A DNA stretch of 64,000 nt from NCBI RefSeq assembly GCF_001971585.1, contig NZ_CP019323.1, positions 982,053 through 1,046,052 on the forward strand, given 5' to 3'. The position numbers and the translations under genes were made by a program. Shown here one piece after another: positions 1 to 8,780 of this stretch. This DNA comes from Companilactobacillus allii (GTDB taxonomy: Bacteria > Bacillota > Bacilli > Lactobacillales > Lactobacillaceae). The notes beneath the pieces were generated by a model. The model worked only from the letters and a program-made list of their open reading frames with translations, did not search any database and was not told the origin of the DNA. Numbering within the stretch: the first letter of the stretch is position 1; each line of letters starts with the position of its first letter.

Positions 1-129
1 TTGTTCAGCGACGGCCTTATCTTCATTTTTATCGATCAAAACTAGCTGGTCGGCAATACCTTTTGTAACCAAAGTATATGCTACAGTTACTCCTACATGT
101 CCAACACCAATAACTCCAAATTTTCTCAT
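1..129 (-). CDS. L-2-hydroxyacid dehydrogenase, L-LDH/L-hydroxyisocaproate dehydrogenase family (N-terminal part only)
   Basis: Only the first 43 residues are in the window. They begin MRKFGVIGVGHVG, a GxGxxG Rossmann NAD-binding motif, followed by an acidic residue at the end of beta-2 (LVLIDKNE), as in the lactate/malate dehydrogenase family. The N-terminus looks closer to lactobacillar L-2-hydroxyisocaproate dehydrogenase than to the main glycolytic L-LDH. That is a judgement from memory on a short stretch. A good ribosome-binding site (GGAGG) lies just upstream. The gene sits behind an Ile/Leu/Val leader peptide and attenuator, which supports a role in reducing branched-chain 2-keto acids. 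Confidence 0.7.
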   Translation of the reverse strand, partial: MRKFGVIGVGHVGVTVAYTLVTKGIADQLVLIDKNEDKAVAEQ

Positions 130-178
130 ATTATATTGCCTCCAGATTGCAATTATTAAAATAATCTTAATTTAGAAT

Positions 179-216
179 AAAAAAACAGCCAAGTCGAAAA
201 GATATCAACTTGGCTG
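179..216 (-). terminator. Attenuator terminator in the leader of the hydroxyacid dehydrogenase gene
   Basis: A perfect 9-bp stem (186-194 with 208-216) with a 13-nt loop is followed on the minus strand by seven U residues (185-179). It lies between the leader peptide stop and the dehydrogenase start. Part of its 5' arm and loop (202-212) is exactly complementary to 284-294 inside the leader ORF. Terminator and antiterminator are therefore mutually exclusive. Confidence 0.85.
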
Positions 217-247
217 CTCAAAGTTTCCAATTGTATCAGGAATAAAT

Positions 248-337
248 CTAATACGACGCCTGATGTAAGGAACTAGATGAACGCAAGTTGATATTAATAA
301 TAATGACGACAATAATTAATATAAGAATGTTAATCAT
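248..337 (-). CDS. Branched-chain amino acid leader peptide (29 aa)
   Basis: This short ORF has a strong ribosome-binding site (AAAGGAGGAACT) and reads MINILILIIVVIIININLR, then SSSSLHQASY. Fourteen of the first 18 residues are Ile, Leu or Val, with an unbroken run from residue 4 to 14. It follows a consensus promoter and precedes an intrinsic terminator, the layout of classical ilv/leu transcription attenuation. Stalling in the Ile/Val run would leave codons 15-18 free to pair with the terminator arm and allow read-through. Rapid translation to the stop would mask them. It has no role as a protein beyond being translated. Confidence 0.8.
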   Translation of the reverse strand: MINILILIIVVIIININLRSSSSLHQASY

Positions 338-384
338 GATAGTTCCTCCTTTTATTAGAAAATTATTAAAATTAAGTTAGATAA

Positions 385-413
385 ATAATAAAACTGCGCA
401 TGCTGGTTGTCAA
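385..413 (-). promoter_or_regulatory. Sigma-A promoter of the leader-hydroxyacid dehydrogenase unit
   Basis: On the minus strand, TTGACA (413-408) and TATTAT (390-385) are separated by exactly 17 bp. The predicted start, near 378, is about 40 nt ahead of the leader peptide ATG. Confidence 0.8.
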
Positions 414-435
414 TAATTATTTTGAATAATATATA

Positions 436-1683
436 TCACTTACGAATCTGACCGTCACCTTGAACCAGATACTTGGTAGTAGTCAATTCATTAGCGCCCA
501 TAGGACCCCTAGCATGGAGCTTTTGAGTACTTATACCAATTTCAGCACCAAACCCAAACTCATTACCATCAGTGAACCTAGTTGAAGCATTAGCGTACAC
601 TACAGCAGCGTCAATTTGTTTCATAAACTTACGACTGGCAGAATAATCCTCTGTGATAATTGATTCACTGTGTTTTGTATTGTATTTATTGATATGTTTA
701 ATAGCTTCATCGATATCCTTAACTATCTTGATAGCGATGATATAGTCATTATATTCAGTATACCAATCCAATTCTGTGGCAGGAATAATATCAGGGATGA
801 TGGAAACAGCTCCCTTATCTCCACGAACCTGAACTCCATTCTTTTTAAGTGCTTCATAAAGTCTAGGTAAGAATTTTTCAGCAATATCTTGATGTAAAAC
901 TACTTTTTCAGCAGCATTACAAACAGAAGGACGTTGAACTTTTGCGTTGATAATGATTGCCAAAGCCTTATCTAGATCAGCCTCTGAATCAACGTAGATA
1001 TGACAATTTCCAGCACCAGTTTCGATAATTGGCACTTTCGCAGTATTAACGACCATCTTAATGAACTTCCCAGATCCTCTAGGAATCAAAACATCGATAT
1101 AGTCAGTCAATTGCATCATTTCATTAGCTACCTCGTGACTAGTATCTGAAATTAGCTGAATAGAATTCTCATCTATACCACTTTTCCTTAAAGCACCACG
1201 TAGTGTGTTAGCAAGAACGATATTTGAATTGATTGCTTCTTTTCCACCACGTAAAATAACCGCATTACCTGATTTAAAACATAATCCGGCCGCATCAACT
1301 GTGACATTAGGACGAGCTTCATAGATCATCCCAATCACGCCCAATGGAACACGCTCTTGAACGATATCTAATCCAGCTTCAGTAGTCCAACCACGATCGA
1401 TTCTTCCAATAGGATCAGGAAGTGTTACAACTTGTTTAAGACCATTTGCCATAGCAATGATTCTGTTCTCATCGAGTAGCAGACGATCGATCATAGCCTT
1501 AGCTGTACCATTTTCTGTAGCCTTGATAATATCTTTTTTATTTTCAGCGATTATGTTGGCACTGTTATTGATCAAAGCGTCGGCCATTTTTAATAGTGCG
1601 TCATTTTTTTGAGTTGTACCAATTTGACCGAGGTCAAAAGAGGCAGCTTTTGCATATTTTCCCATTTCAGTTAAATCAGTCAT
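436..1683 (-). CDS. proA: Gamma-glutamyl phosphate reductase (glutamate-5-semialdehyde dehydrogenase)
   Basis: Catalyses the NADPH-dependent reduction of gamma-glutamyl phosphate to glutamate-5-semialdehyde, the second step of proline synthesis. It is 415 residues, the usual ProA length. The aldehyde dehydrogenase-type catalytic cysteine is Cys255 in the RPSVCNAAEK motif, and the motif GVIGMIYEARPNVTVDAAG (about 115-133) is typical of ProA. It lies 12 bp downstream of proB on the same strand and is clearly co-transcribed with it. The order proB-proA is standard in Firmicutes. No obvious terminator follows before the divergent-looking leader promoter at 413. Confidence 0.96.
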   Translation of the reverse strand: MTDLTEMGKYAKAASFDLGQIGTTQKNDALLKMADALINNSANIIAENKKDIIKATENGTAKAMIDRLLLDENRIIAMANGLKQVVTLPDPIGRIDRGWTTEAGLDIVQERVPLGVIGMIYEARPNVTVDAAGLCFKSGNAVILRGGKEAINSNIVLANTLRGALRKSGIDENSIQLISDTSHEVANEMMQLTDYIDVLIPRGSGKFIKMVVNTAKVPIIETGAGNCHIYVDSEADLDKALAIIINAKVQRPSVCNAAEKVVLHQDIAEKFLPRLYEALKKNGVQVRGDKGAVSIIPDIIPATELDWYTEYNDYIIAIKIVKDIDEAIKHINKYNTKHSESIITEDYSASRKFMKQIDAAVVYANASTRFTDGNEFGFGAEIGISTQKLHARGPMGANELTTTKYLVQGDGQIRK

Positions 1684-1695
1684 AAAATTTCACTC

Positions 1696-2505
1696 CTATT
1701 TGATTGTAGTAAATAAGGTTCCTATCGGATCCCCAGACAAAATATTGAAGATGATTTCAGGGTCTTTTCCGTTGGCAAGGACCATTTGTTGATGATGCTT
1801 TAAAATACGTTCAGCAGCTTTCAACTTAGTAGTCATTCCACCAGTCCCAAACTTAGTACCGTGACCACCGGCCGCAGTGATGATATTGGGTGTGATGTGG
1901 TCAATTTGTGAAATCAATCTGGCGTTTGGATTCTTCAGTGGATTGGCGTTGTAAAAGCCATCTATATCTGACAACATTATCAACAGATCTGCGTCGATCA
2001 AGTTGGTAACGATGGCTGATAATTGGTCGTTGTCACCAAACTTGGTCAAATGATCCATCTCAGAAACAGTCACGGCATCATTTTCATTAACAATAGGGAT
2101 AGTGTTGTCCATCGCTAAAAGCTCTTGAAAACTATTCATAACATTAGTGTGACTTTCAGGGTAGTCAATGACGTCCTTGGTGATCAACATTTGAGCAGCA
2201 CACATATTGTATTTGTGGAGAGCTTCATTGTAGATCTGAATCAATTCAGCTTGACCAATCGAAGAGACAGCTTGTTGCTGAGATATCTTAACTGGACGCT
2301 TGCCCAAATGTAACACGCCCATACCAGCACCGATAGCACCGGATGAGACCAAGACGACATCTTTACCGTCTTTTTTTAGAGTACTTAGGACATGTGCTAA
2401 TTTGTCGATCACTGACAATCGCACCTTGCTATTTTGGTGGATCAAAGTGCTAGTACCGACCTTTATCACGATACGGTCTGCAATTAAATTTCGTTTATTC
2501 TGCAT
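1696..2505 (-). CDS. proB: Glutamate 5-kinase
   Basis: Phosphorylates glutamate to gamma-glutamyl phosphate, the first and normally proline-inhibited step of proline synthesis. At 269 residues it contains only the amino acid kinase domain. The C-terminal PUA domain of longer ProB proteins (about 365 residues) is absent, a short form I believe common in lactobacilli. Visible motifs are VIKVGTSTL near the N-terminus, VSSGAIGAG, and the C-terminal FGTGGMTTKLKAA substrate/nucleotide loop. The ribosome-binding site is AGAGGT. It starts 9 bp after the broken phosphatase gene, so the three probably form one operon. Confidence 0.95.
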   Translation of the reverse strand: MQNKRNLIADRIVIKVGTSTLIHQNSKVRLSVIDKLAHVLSTLKKDGKDVVLVSSGAIGAGMGVLHLGKRPVKISQQQAVSSIGQAELIQIYNEALHKYNMCAAQMLITKDVIDYPESHTNVMNSFQELLAMDNTIPIVNENDAVTVSEMDHLTKFGDNDQLSAIVTNLIDADLLIMLSDIDGFYNANPLKNPNARLISQIDHITPNIITAAGGHGTKFGTGGMTTKLKAAERILKHHQQMVLANGKDPEIIFNILSGDPIGTLFTTIK

Positions 2506-2514
2506 AATTTACCT

Positions 2515-3138
2515 CTAAAACTTGAATTCTCGATTGTAGTATTCTAAATACATCTTTTGTGTTCTAGCTAACGTTACGATCTTAGTAACACTAGCATTGT
2601 CTGGACTAGGGAGTGTCATGGGACTTTGAGGTTCAATCACACCTAGTGCTGCAGCCTTAATGGCGAAGCCATGAGTTACAACAATGTATTTTTTGTCAGG
2701 AGTATTGAGAGTCTTTTCCAACATAAATGACTTAACACGCGCTACAATTTGAGGGAAAGTTTCACCCTTAGTTGCGACCTCCACGTAATTGGGGAGAACA
2801 CCATTCAAGTGCTTGTCAAATTATCTAGGGTATTTTGCAATCAAATCTGAATTCTTCTGTCCATCCCATTGACCATAAGATATTTCTAGGAGACGTTCAT
2901 CAGTAGACATCGGCAAGTTATAGCCTTCATTGAGGATCTTTGCAGATTCGATAGCTCTTTGTAGAGGACTGTGGATCAATTCATCCGCAAAACTGATATT
3001 AAAAACTGAATGTAACTTTTTGAGTTGGTTTTTGCCGGTGTCATTTAGTTTTGTGATATCCGTATCGATGTTACCCTGCTTAATGCCTTCAGCGTTAGCG
3101 TCAGTCTGTCCGTGCCTGATGAAATAAAATTCTGTCAT
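2515..3138 (-). pseudogene. Histidine phosphatase (phosphoglycerate mutase-like) with an in-frame stop
   Basis: The reading frame from ATG 3138 encodes a histidine phosphatase: the RHG motif is FYFIRHGQT at residues 4-12, with SPLQRAIESA and LLEISYGQWDG downstream. It is interrupted by TAA at 2823-2821, directly after AKYPR. The same frame then continues (FDKHLNGVLPNY, VVTHGFAIKAAA) to 2515, completing the domain including the second catalytic His. Without the stop the protein would be about 207 residues, the normal length. The frame is otherwise intact, so the lesion looks recent. A TTG codon at 2808 could start the second half, but that fragment alone lacks the RHG motif. Confidence 0.85.
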
Positions 3139-3261
3139 GTTGTTCTCCTTTTAGTTATTACAATGGAATTATCGGTGAAAATTATTATATATCTGTATTT
3201 AACCACTAATAGCATAATTCAACTATAAATGATTAGACAAATTCTTATTATAATTATATCA

Positions 3262-3279
3262 TTTAACATTCATGTTAAA
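3262..3279. promoter_or_regulatory. 18-bp palindrome upstream of the MazE-type gene
   Basis: TTTAACAT and ATGTTAAA are perfect inverted repeats separated by 2 bp, about 20 bp upstream of the -35 box of the antitoxin promoter. It is a plausible operator, for example for autoregulation by the antitoxin, but no direct evidence ties it to a protein. Confidence 0.4.
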
Positions 3280-3296
3280 TCCCTGTATATTATGCA

Positions 3297-3324
3297 TTGT
3301 TTTGTTCTACATATGATATATAAT
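3297..3324 (+). promoter_or_regulatory. Promoter of the MazE-type antitoxin gene
   Basis: TTGTTT (3297-3302) and TATAAT (3319-3324) are 16 bp apart, followed within about 15 bp by a ribosome-binding site (AAGGGAGGGA) and the ATG at 3353. Confidence 0.55.
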
Positions 3325-3352
3325 GGCAGTACCATAAGGGAGGGATTTTTTT

Positions 3353-3568
3353 ATGAGTAAAGAGGTAATGCTTAGAAAATCCGGCAATAGCCTTATATTT
3401 ACAGCTCCATCGAACCTCACCGACAGTGTTGGTGAAAAGTATACCATTCATCAAAAAGAAGATGGAACAGTTATATATTCACCAGTGAAACATGAAAATA
3501 TATTTGAAAGTTCAAAATTTAAAAATTACGATTTCCAAGCAGATTTAAAAAATATTCCAGAAGCATGA
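3353..3568 (+). CDS. Orphan MazE/PemI-type (AbrB-fold) antitoxin
   Basis: The 71-residue protein starts MSKEVMLRKSGNSLIFTAPS, the swapped-hairpin AbrB/MazE DNA-binding motif, and continues YSPVKHENIFES...NYDF, a tail seen in lactobacillar PemI/MazE antitoxins. No MazF/PemK toxin follows; the next gene is an unrelated small protein. In frame after the TGA stop, 21 further sense codons (ending YVMDMLGI) run to a second stop at 3632-3634. TGA may therefore be a recent nonsense change from TGG in a longer protein. A similar but shorter protein is encoded at 54672-54830. The function as a stand-alone regulator is inference. Confidence 0.7.
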   Translation: MSKEVMLRKSGNSLIFTAPSNLTDSVGEKYTIHQKEDGTVIYSPVKHENIFESSKFKNYDFQADLKNIPEA

Positions 3569-3652
3569 AGTACTATCAGTCAAAAACAATATAAAGATTT
3601 AATACCATATGTAATGGATATGTTGGGAATATAAGTAGTGAGGAGGGAACAT

Positions 3653-3931
3653 ATGTATAAAGTACTAATAGTTCTCCATGAGGGTGATGATTACATCAGA
3701 ATGAATAAGGTATTTGTAGAAAACATGCCAACTGCTGGCCAATATATTATTCACTCTGACGGTTTAGCTTATTTTGTTGAAGAAGTAACGACCTTTGTCG
3801 GATACGTTAGCAGTAAAGGCGCTACGACGATTCTGGTCGTTCATCCAGCTCCAAAGGATGCGGCGGTCAATGATCTTTATGGGATGAATATTGAAGAAGA
3901 TCTAGACGATCCAGAATATAATAAAAATTAA
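3653..3931 (+). CDS. Small conserved-looking hypothetical protein (92 aa)
   Basis: I do not recognise a family. ATG 3653 is chosen because AGGAGGGA sits 5-8 nt upstream; an upstream GTG in frame (3638) lacks such spacing. The protein begins MYKVLIVLHEGDDYIRMNKV, is predicted to be soluble and mixed alpha/beta, and ends in an acidic tail (NIEEDLDDPEYNKN). It has no Cys, no signal peptide and no membrane segment. It follows the orphan antitoxin by 84 bp and is closed by a terminator, so the two may be co-transcribed. It does not resemble a MazF or PemK toxin. Confidence 0.6.
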   Translation: MYKVLIVLHEGDDYIRMNKVFVENMPTAGQYIIHSDGLAYFVEEVTTFVGYVSSKGATTILVVHPAPKDAAVNDLYGMNIEEDLDDPEYNKN

Positions 3932-3968
3932 TAAATGATAATAATTAAAAAAATAGTTTTTGCATAAT

Positions 3969-4002
3969 AAAAGCCTCTAACCTATATGGTTGGAGGCTTT
4001 TT
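3969..4002 (+). terminator. Intrinsic terminator after the small hypothetical gene
   Basis: The stem AAGCCTCTAACC / GGTTGGAGGCTT has a TATAT loop and is followed by a T run. Confidence 0.8.
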
Positions 4003-4082
4003 GTGCTTATATTTCTATAATTTGATTATAATAATTGTTTTAATTTCTAATGATTCGTTGTACAATCTTAAACAATCACGAC

Positions 4083-4100
4083 TTGAATACTTCAATTCAA
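4083..4100 (+). promoter_or_regulatory. Possible ArgR-type (ARG box-like) site upstream of carA
   Basis: TTGAAT and ATTCAA form an inverted repeat with 6-bp spacing, 43 bp before the carA start. It resembles an ARG box (TGAATN4ATTCA) but with spacing 2 bp longer than the consensus. No PyrR attenuator sequence was evident in the leader. The assignment is weak. Confidence 0.3.
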
Positions 4101-4142
4101 AGTGATCAATAAAGGCTAATTCTAAATAGAAAGGGTGTCGAA

Positions 4143-5231
4143 ATGAAACGTTACTTAGTTCTAGAAGACGGTAATATCTATCCTGGACAAGCATTCGGTG
4201 CAAGCGCTTCAACAATCGGCGAACTAGTATTTAATACTGGTATGTCAGGATATCAAGAATCAATTACAGACCAATCATATAATGGAGAGATTTTAATGTT
4301 CACTTATCCATTAATAGGAAATTACGGAATCAATCCCGATGATTCTGAGTCAAGCACCCCTAGCGTATTGGGTGTAGTAGTACATGAATTAGCCCGACGA
4401 TCCAACAACTGGCGCATGAATGCGTCATTAGATGATTACTTAAAAGAAAACAAAATCCCCGGCATCAGTGGTATTGATACACGTGCTGTTACTAGACACA
4501 TCCGAACAAAGGGTGCTATGAAGGCCGTAATGGTTGATGAAGTAACAAAAAACACAGTGTCAGACTTAAAGAACTCAACTCTTTTACACAATCAAGTTGA
4601 AACAAGTGCTACTGATGAAGCATATACCGTACCCGCAACAGGCAAAAAAGTTGTTGTGGTCGATTTTGGATTGAAGAATTCGATAATTAGAGAGTTGAAT
4701 AAAAGAAATTGTAACTTAACCGTTGTACCTGCAAATACTGATGCAAAAACTATTTTGGATCTTAACCCAGATGGTGTCATGTTGACTAATGGACCTGGAG
4801 ACCCCAAAGATGTTGATGCATTAGAAATGATCCGAGAAGTAGAAAAACAGGTTCCTTTATTTGGAATTTGCTTGGGTCACCAATTATTTGCATTAGCCAA
4901 TGGGGCAGATACTTTCAAAATGAAATTTGGACATCGTGGATTCAATCACCCTGTCCGTGAACTTTCTTCTGGCCGGATAGACTTTACGTCGCAAAACCAT
5001 GGATATGCTGTTGATAGTGAATCACTCAAAGGAACTAATCTTGAAGTGACTCACGAAGAGATCAATGATCATACCATCGAGGGAATACGACACAAGATCT
5101 ATTCGGCTTTTTCTGTGCAATTCCATCCCGATGCAGCACCTGGTCCACACGATGCTGATTATATTTTTGATAGCTTTATCAAGCTGATGGAAGATAATGA
5201 CAAGGAGAAAGCTAAGAATGAAAAGAACTGA
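4143..5231 (+). CDS. carA: Carbamoyl-phosphate synthase small (glutaminase) subunit
   Basis: Supplies ammonia from glutamine to CarB for carbamoyl phosphate, the precursor of pyrimidines and arginine. It is 362 residues. The N-terminal CPSase small domain begins [18 protein letters not shown], and the C-terminal class I glutamine amidotransferase domain has Cys243 in GICLGHQLF and His328 in FHPDAAPGP. The third triad residue, usually Glu in HPEA, is Asp330 here. The ribosome-binding site is AAAGGGTG. The gene overlaps carB by 14 bp, consistent with translational coupling. Confidence 0.96.
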   Translation: MKRYLVLEDGNIYPGQAFGASASTIGELVFNTGMSGYQESITDQSYNGEILMFTYPLIGNYGINPDDSESSTPSVLGVVVHELARRSNNWRMNASLDDYLKENKIPGISGIDTRAVTRHIRTKGAMKAVMVDEVTKNTVSDLKNSTLLHNQVETSATDEAYTVPATGKKVVVVDFGLKNSIIRELNKRNCNLTVVPANTDAKTILDLNPDGVMLTNGPGDPKDVDALEMIREVEKQVPLFGICLGHQLFALANGADTFKMKFGHRGFNHPVRELSSGRIDFTSQNHGYAVDSESLKGTNLEVTHEEINDHTIEGIRHKIYSAFSVQFHPDAAPGPHDADYIFDSFIKLMEDNDKEKAKNEKN

Positions 5232-8200
5232 TATTAAAAAAATTATGGTTATCGGCTCAGGTCCAATAATTATTGGCCAAGCAGCTGAATTTGATTATTC
5301 AGGTACACAAGCTTGCATGGCTTTGAAAGAACTTGATTATGAAGTTGTCCTAGTCAATTCCAATCCGGCCACGATCATGACGGATAAAGAAATCGCTGAT
5401 AAAGTCTATATCGAACCGATCACCTTCCAATTTGTCTCACAAATACTGCGTAAAGAACATCCTGATGCAATCCTACCAACACTTGGTGGCCAACAAGGCT
5501 TGAATATGGCAATGGAATTATCCAAGTCAGGGATTTTGGATGAGTTAAATATTGAATTATTAGGAACTAAGCTAGATGCTATCGACAAAGCAGAAGACCG
5601 TGAGAAGTTCCGTCAATTGATGAATGACCTAAATGAACCAGTACCAAAGTCTTCTATCGATTATACAGTTGAAGAAGCTGTTGAATCAGCCAAAGAAATT
5701 GGCTACCCAGTTATCGTTAGACCGGCATTTACTATGGGTGGAACTGGTGGAGGTATTGCCAAGTCCGAAACAGAACTAAGAGAGATTGCTGACAATGGAC
5801 TTAGTTTGTCACCTGTAACACAGATCCTGCTTGAACAAAGTATCGCCGGATTTAAAGAAATCGAGTTTGAAGTTATGCGAGACGCCGCTGATAATGCGAT
5901 GGTCGTTTGTAATATGGAGAACTTTGATCCAGTCGGGATACACACTGGGGATTCCATTGTTTATGCACCAGTTCAGACCTTGTCAGATAAAGAAGTGCAG
6001 ATGCTTCGTGATGTCGCATTGAAGTTGATCCGTGCCTTGAAGATCGAAGGGGGATGTAACGTCCAACTTGCACTAGACCCTAATAGCTTCCAATATTATG
6101 TGATTGAAGTTAATCCTAGAGTCAGTCGTTCTAGTGCGCTAGCTTCTAAAGCAACTGGATATCCAATCGCTAAAGTAGCGGCCAAAATTGCAGTTGGTTT
6201 GACCTTGGATGAAATCATCAACCCAGTTACCGGGACTACTTATGCCGAGTTTGAACCAGCACTTGATTATGTCGTCTGCAAGATTCCACGCTGGCCATTT
6301 GATAAGTTCACCAATGCCGATAGATTGCTGGGTACTCAGATGAAGGCAACTGGTGAAGTTATGGCTATCGGTAGGAATATTGAAGAAGCCACGCTAAAGG
6401 CAGTTCGTTCACTGGAGATCGGCCTAAATTATCTAGATAAACCAGAGCTACATTCATTGACCGATGAAAAAATAAAAGAGGGATGTATTCGCGCCAAAGA
6501 TGATCGCCTATTCTACTTAGCAGAAGCAATCCATCGTGGTGTAAGTATTGAAGAACTAGCAGATAAGACACACATAACATTGTTCTATCTGGATAAGTTA
6601 CTACATATTGTAGAAATCGAAACAGACTTAAAAGAACATAAGTCTGACTTAGAAGTCTTATTGAACGCCAAGAAGAATGGATTCTCTGATGCCACAATTG
6701 CAAAATTCTGGAATCAAACAGAGGATGAAATAAGACAATTAAGAATTAACGAAAAATTACTACCAGTATATAAAATGGTTGATACCTGTGCTGGAGAATT
6801 TGAATCCGAGACACCTTATTTCTATGGAACATATGAGTTTGAAAATGAAAGTATCGTAAGTGCGAAAAAGTCGATCCTAGTTATTGGATCTGGTCCGATC
6901 AGAATTGGTCAAGGTGTCGAATTCGACTATGCGACAGTTCATTCTGTTAAAGCGATTCAAAAGAATGGTTATGAAGCCATCATCATGAACAGCAATCCAG
7001 AGACCGTCTCAACTGATTTTTCTATCTCTGACAAATTGTACTTTGAACCATTGACCTTAGAAGACGTTTTGAATGTCATCGACTTGGAAAAACCAGAAGG
7101 CGTTATTTTACAATTTGGTGGTCAAACCGCTATCAACTTGGCCAAACCACTGTCAGATCATGGCGTGAATGTCCTTGGTACAAGTGTTGAAGATATCAAT
7201 CGAGCAGAAGACCGTGATGAGTTCGAAAAAGTCATCAATAAGGCGAAAATCGCCCATCCAACTGGAGATACTGCCAATAATGTTGAAGAAGCCTTGGCAG
7301 TAGCCAAAAAAGTAGGATATCCTGTTTTGGTGCGCCCAAGTTATGTTCTTGGTGGAAGAGCCATGAGAATCATTCACCGTGAAGAAGATTTGGATTACTA
7401 TATGCACACAGCCGTTGAAGCTTCTAATGACCATCCCGTCTTAGTAGATCATTACTTAATAGGTAAGGAATGTGAAGTTGATGCGATTTGTGATGGTGAG
7501 ACCGTCTTGATACCAGGGATTATGGAACATATCGAACGTTCCGGAATCCATTCAGGGGATTCAATGGCAATATATCCATGCCAAAGCTTCTCACAGGCTA
7601 TTCAAGACAAAATCGTCGAATATACTAAGATGTTGGCCAAAGACCTGAATTGTATCGGGATGATGAATATTCAATTCGTTATTCATGAAGAAAAAGTCTA
7701 CATAATAGAGGTCAATCCCAGAGCCAGCAGAACAGTTCCATTCCTATCTAAAGTTACCGATATCAAAATGGCACAAGTTGCCACAAAAGTAATTCTAGGA
7801 CAAACCCTTAAAGAACAAGGATATAGCGATGGACTAGCTCCAACTGGTAATACAATCCACGTTAAAGCTCCAGTCTTTTCATTCTTCAAACTAGCCGGAG
7901 TCGACGGATTACTCGGACCCGAGATGAAGTCAACCGGAGAAGTTATGGGAACAGATATCACCCTAGAAAAGGCATTGTATAAAGCCTTTGAAGCAACCAA
8001 GACACATATTCCCAATTATGGGAACATCGTGATCGACAATAATCCACAAGATAACGAAGAAGTATTAGGATTTGCCAAACAATTCGTAGAACTTGGGTAT
8101 AAGTTATATTCAGTAGGAGAAACTGGCGACTACCTAAAACAAAACGGTGTAAAAGTAGAAACAATCTCAAAAACACAACTAAGCCAAGCAATGTTACAAA

Positions 8201-8364
8201 AAGACATTCAGATGGTGATCAATAACATCTTGGACGAAAAAGTCGGAGTAGATATAAGAAGCCTATCAATTGCCCATGGAGTACCATTGTTTACAGCAGT
8301 TGATACCATTAAGGCAATGTTGGATGTTTTGAGTGAGAGAGCTTATTATACTAAGCCATTATAA
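5218..8364 (+). CDS. carB: Carbamoyl-phosphate synthase large subunit
   Basis: Makes carbamoyl phosphate from bicarbonate, ATP and ammonia with CarA. ATG 5218 is chosen because AAGGAG lies 10 nt upstream and [20 protein letters not shown] is the canonical N-terminus; this gives 1048 residues. The internal duplication is clear: [18 protein letters not shown] near the start and [17 protein letters not shown] near residue 560, each followed by an ATP-grasp domain ([14 protein letters not shown] and [12 protein letters not shown]). An MGS-like allosteric region closes the protein. A repeat element begins on the stop codon. Confidence 0.97.
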   Translation: MKRTDIKKIMVIGSGPIIIGQAAEFDYSGTQACMALKELDYEVVLVNSNPATIMTDKEIADKVYIEPITFQFVSQILRKEHPDAILPTLGGQQGLNMAMELSKSGILDELNIELLGTKLDAIDKAEDREKFRQLMNDLNEPVPKSSIDYTVEEAVESAKEIGYPVIVRPAFTMGGTGGGIAKSETELREIADNGLSLSPVTQILLEQSIAGFKEIEFEVMRDAADNAMVVCNMENFDPVGIHTGDSIVYAPVQTLSDKEVQMLRDVALKLIRALKIEGGCNVQLALDPNSFQYYVIEVNPRVSRSSALASKATGYPIAKVAAKIAVGLTLDEIINPVTGTTYAEFEPALDYVVCKIPRWPFDKFTNADRLLGTQMKATGEVMAIGRNIEEATLKAVRSLEIGLNYLDKPELHSLTDEKIKEGCIRAKDDRLFYLAEAIHRGVSIEELADKTHITLFYLDKLLHIVEIETDLKEHKSDLEVLLNAKKNGFSDATIAKFWNQTEDEIRQLRINEKLLPVYKMVDTCAGEFESETPYFYGTYEFENESIVSAKKSILVIGSGPIRIGQGVEFDYATVHSVKAIQKNGYEAIIMNSNPETVSTDFSISDKLYFEPLTLEDVLNVIDLEKPEGVILQFGGQTAINLAKPLSDHGVNVLGTSVEDINRAEDRDEFEKVINKAKIAHPTGDTANNVEEALAVAKKVGYPVLVRPSYVLGGRAMRIIHREEDLDYYMHTAVEASNDHPVLVDHYLIGKECEVDAICDGETVLIPGIMEHIERSGIHSGDSMAIYPCQSFSQAIQDKIVEYTKMLAKDLNCIGMMNIQFVIHEEKVYIIEVNPRASRTVPFLSKVTDIKMAQVATKVILGQTLKEQGYSDGLAPTGNTIHVKAPVFSFFKLAGVDGLLGPEMKSTGEVMGTDITLEKALYKAFEATKTHIPNYGNIVIDNNPQDNEEVLGFAKQFVELGYKLYSVGETGDYLKQNGVKVETISKTQLSQAMLQKDIQMVINNILDEKVGVDIRSLSIAHGVPLFTAVDTIKAMLDVLSERAYYTKPL

Positions 8365-8467
8365 GAGAGTGGAGAATCCCGGGAGTTTCTGAGTACTGCC
8401 TAGGATAACTGATGTAGCGCGAAGCGATGCATTAGTTATTCGTAGCAGACGCAGGAAAGCTCGTTTC
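8364..8467 (+). repeat. Structured intergenic repeat, copy A1 (right arm shortened)
   Basis: Member of the roughly 117-bp family found throughout the window. It starts with AGAGAGTGGAG on the last base of the carB stop and contains the conserved GAGTACTGCCTAG / CGTAGCAGACGCAG internal loop and a GCGCGAAGCG apical hairpin. It ends GCTCGTTTC. About 12 bp of the right arm that should pair with GAATCCC is missing, so the outer stem cannot form fully. Confidence 0.85.
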
Positions 8468-8474
8468 AAAAAGC

Positions 8475-8590
8475 AGAGAGCAAAAAAAGCCGGGAGATTC
8501 TGAGCACTGCCTAGACTAAGTGATACATCGTGAAGCGATGTGTTGCTTAGTCGTAGCAGGCGCAGGAATCTGGCTTTTTTTGCTCGTTTC
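8475..8590 (+). repeat. Structured intergenic repeat, copy A2
   Basis: A full copy, tandem to A1. The outer arms AGCAAAAAAAGCC / GGCTTTTTTTGCT pair perfectly. The internal loop GAGCACTGCCTAG / CGTAGCAGGCGCAG and the apical ATCG-TGAAG-CGAT hairpin are conserved in form. The variable stem ACTAAG / CTTAGT differs from A1 on both sides. Confidence 0.9.
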
Positions 8591-8627
8591 AACCCACAAA
8601 AATTTAACCAACAAAAATAAACCCACA

Positions 8628-8669
8628 AAAAAAGATCCCAGCATCTTAACAGATACTGAGATTTTTTTT
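8628..8669 (+). terminator. Probable intrinsic terminator of carAB
   Basis: AAAGATCCCAGCATCT pairs with AGATACTGAGATTT around a TAAC loop (two C-A mismatches) and is followed by a T run. Confidence 0.65.
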
Positions 8670-8705
8670 ATGCACTAAAACACAAAACCAAACCAAACAA
8701 AAAGA

Positions 8706-8780
8706 GCGGAAGCCTACCACGAACTTCCACCCCGTGCGAGAATTTTAAAGTCAAAGCCTACCACGAACTTTGACTTTTAA
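8706..8780. repeat. Two adjacent hairpins with an identical 13-nt loop
   Basis: GCCTACCACGAAC occurs twice (8712-8724 and 8756-8768). Each copy is enclosed by a different inverted repeat: GGAA/TTCC, and TTAAAGTCAAA with TTTGACTTTTAA. The loops are identical although the stems are unrelated, which points to a conserved RNA or recognition sequence. On the minus strand the pair is followed by a T-rich stretch. I do not recognise the family. Confidence 0.6.

Noticed and set aside
4011-4142. PyrR-type attenuator upstream of carA
   Set aside because: No terminator/antiterminator pair or PyrR binding consensus was found in the short leader.
8359-8628. 89-residue minus-strand ORF over repeats A1/A2
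   Set aside because: The frame is produced by the repeat elements themselves; similar peptides appear at every repeat (12745-13149, 15061-15417, 18462-18839) and none has a ribosome-binding site.
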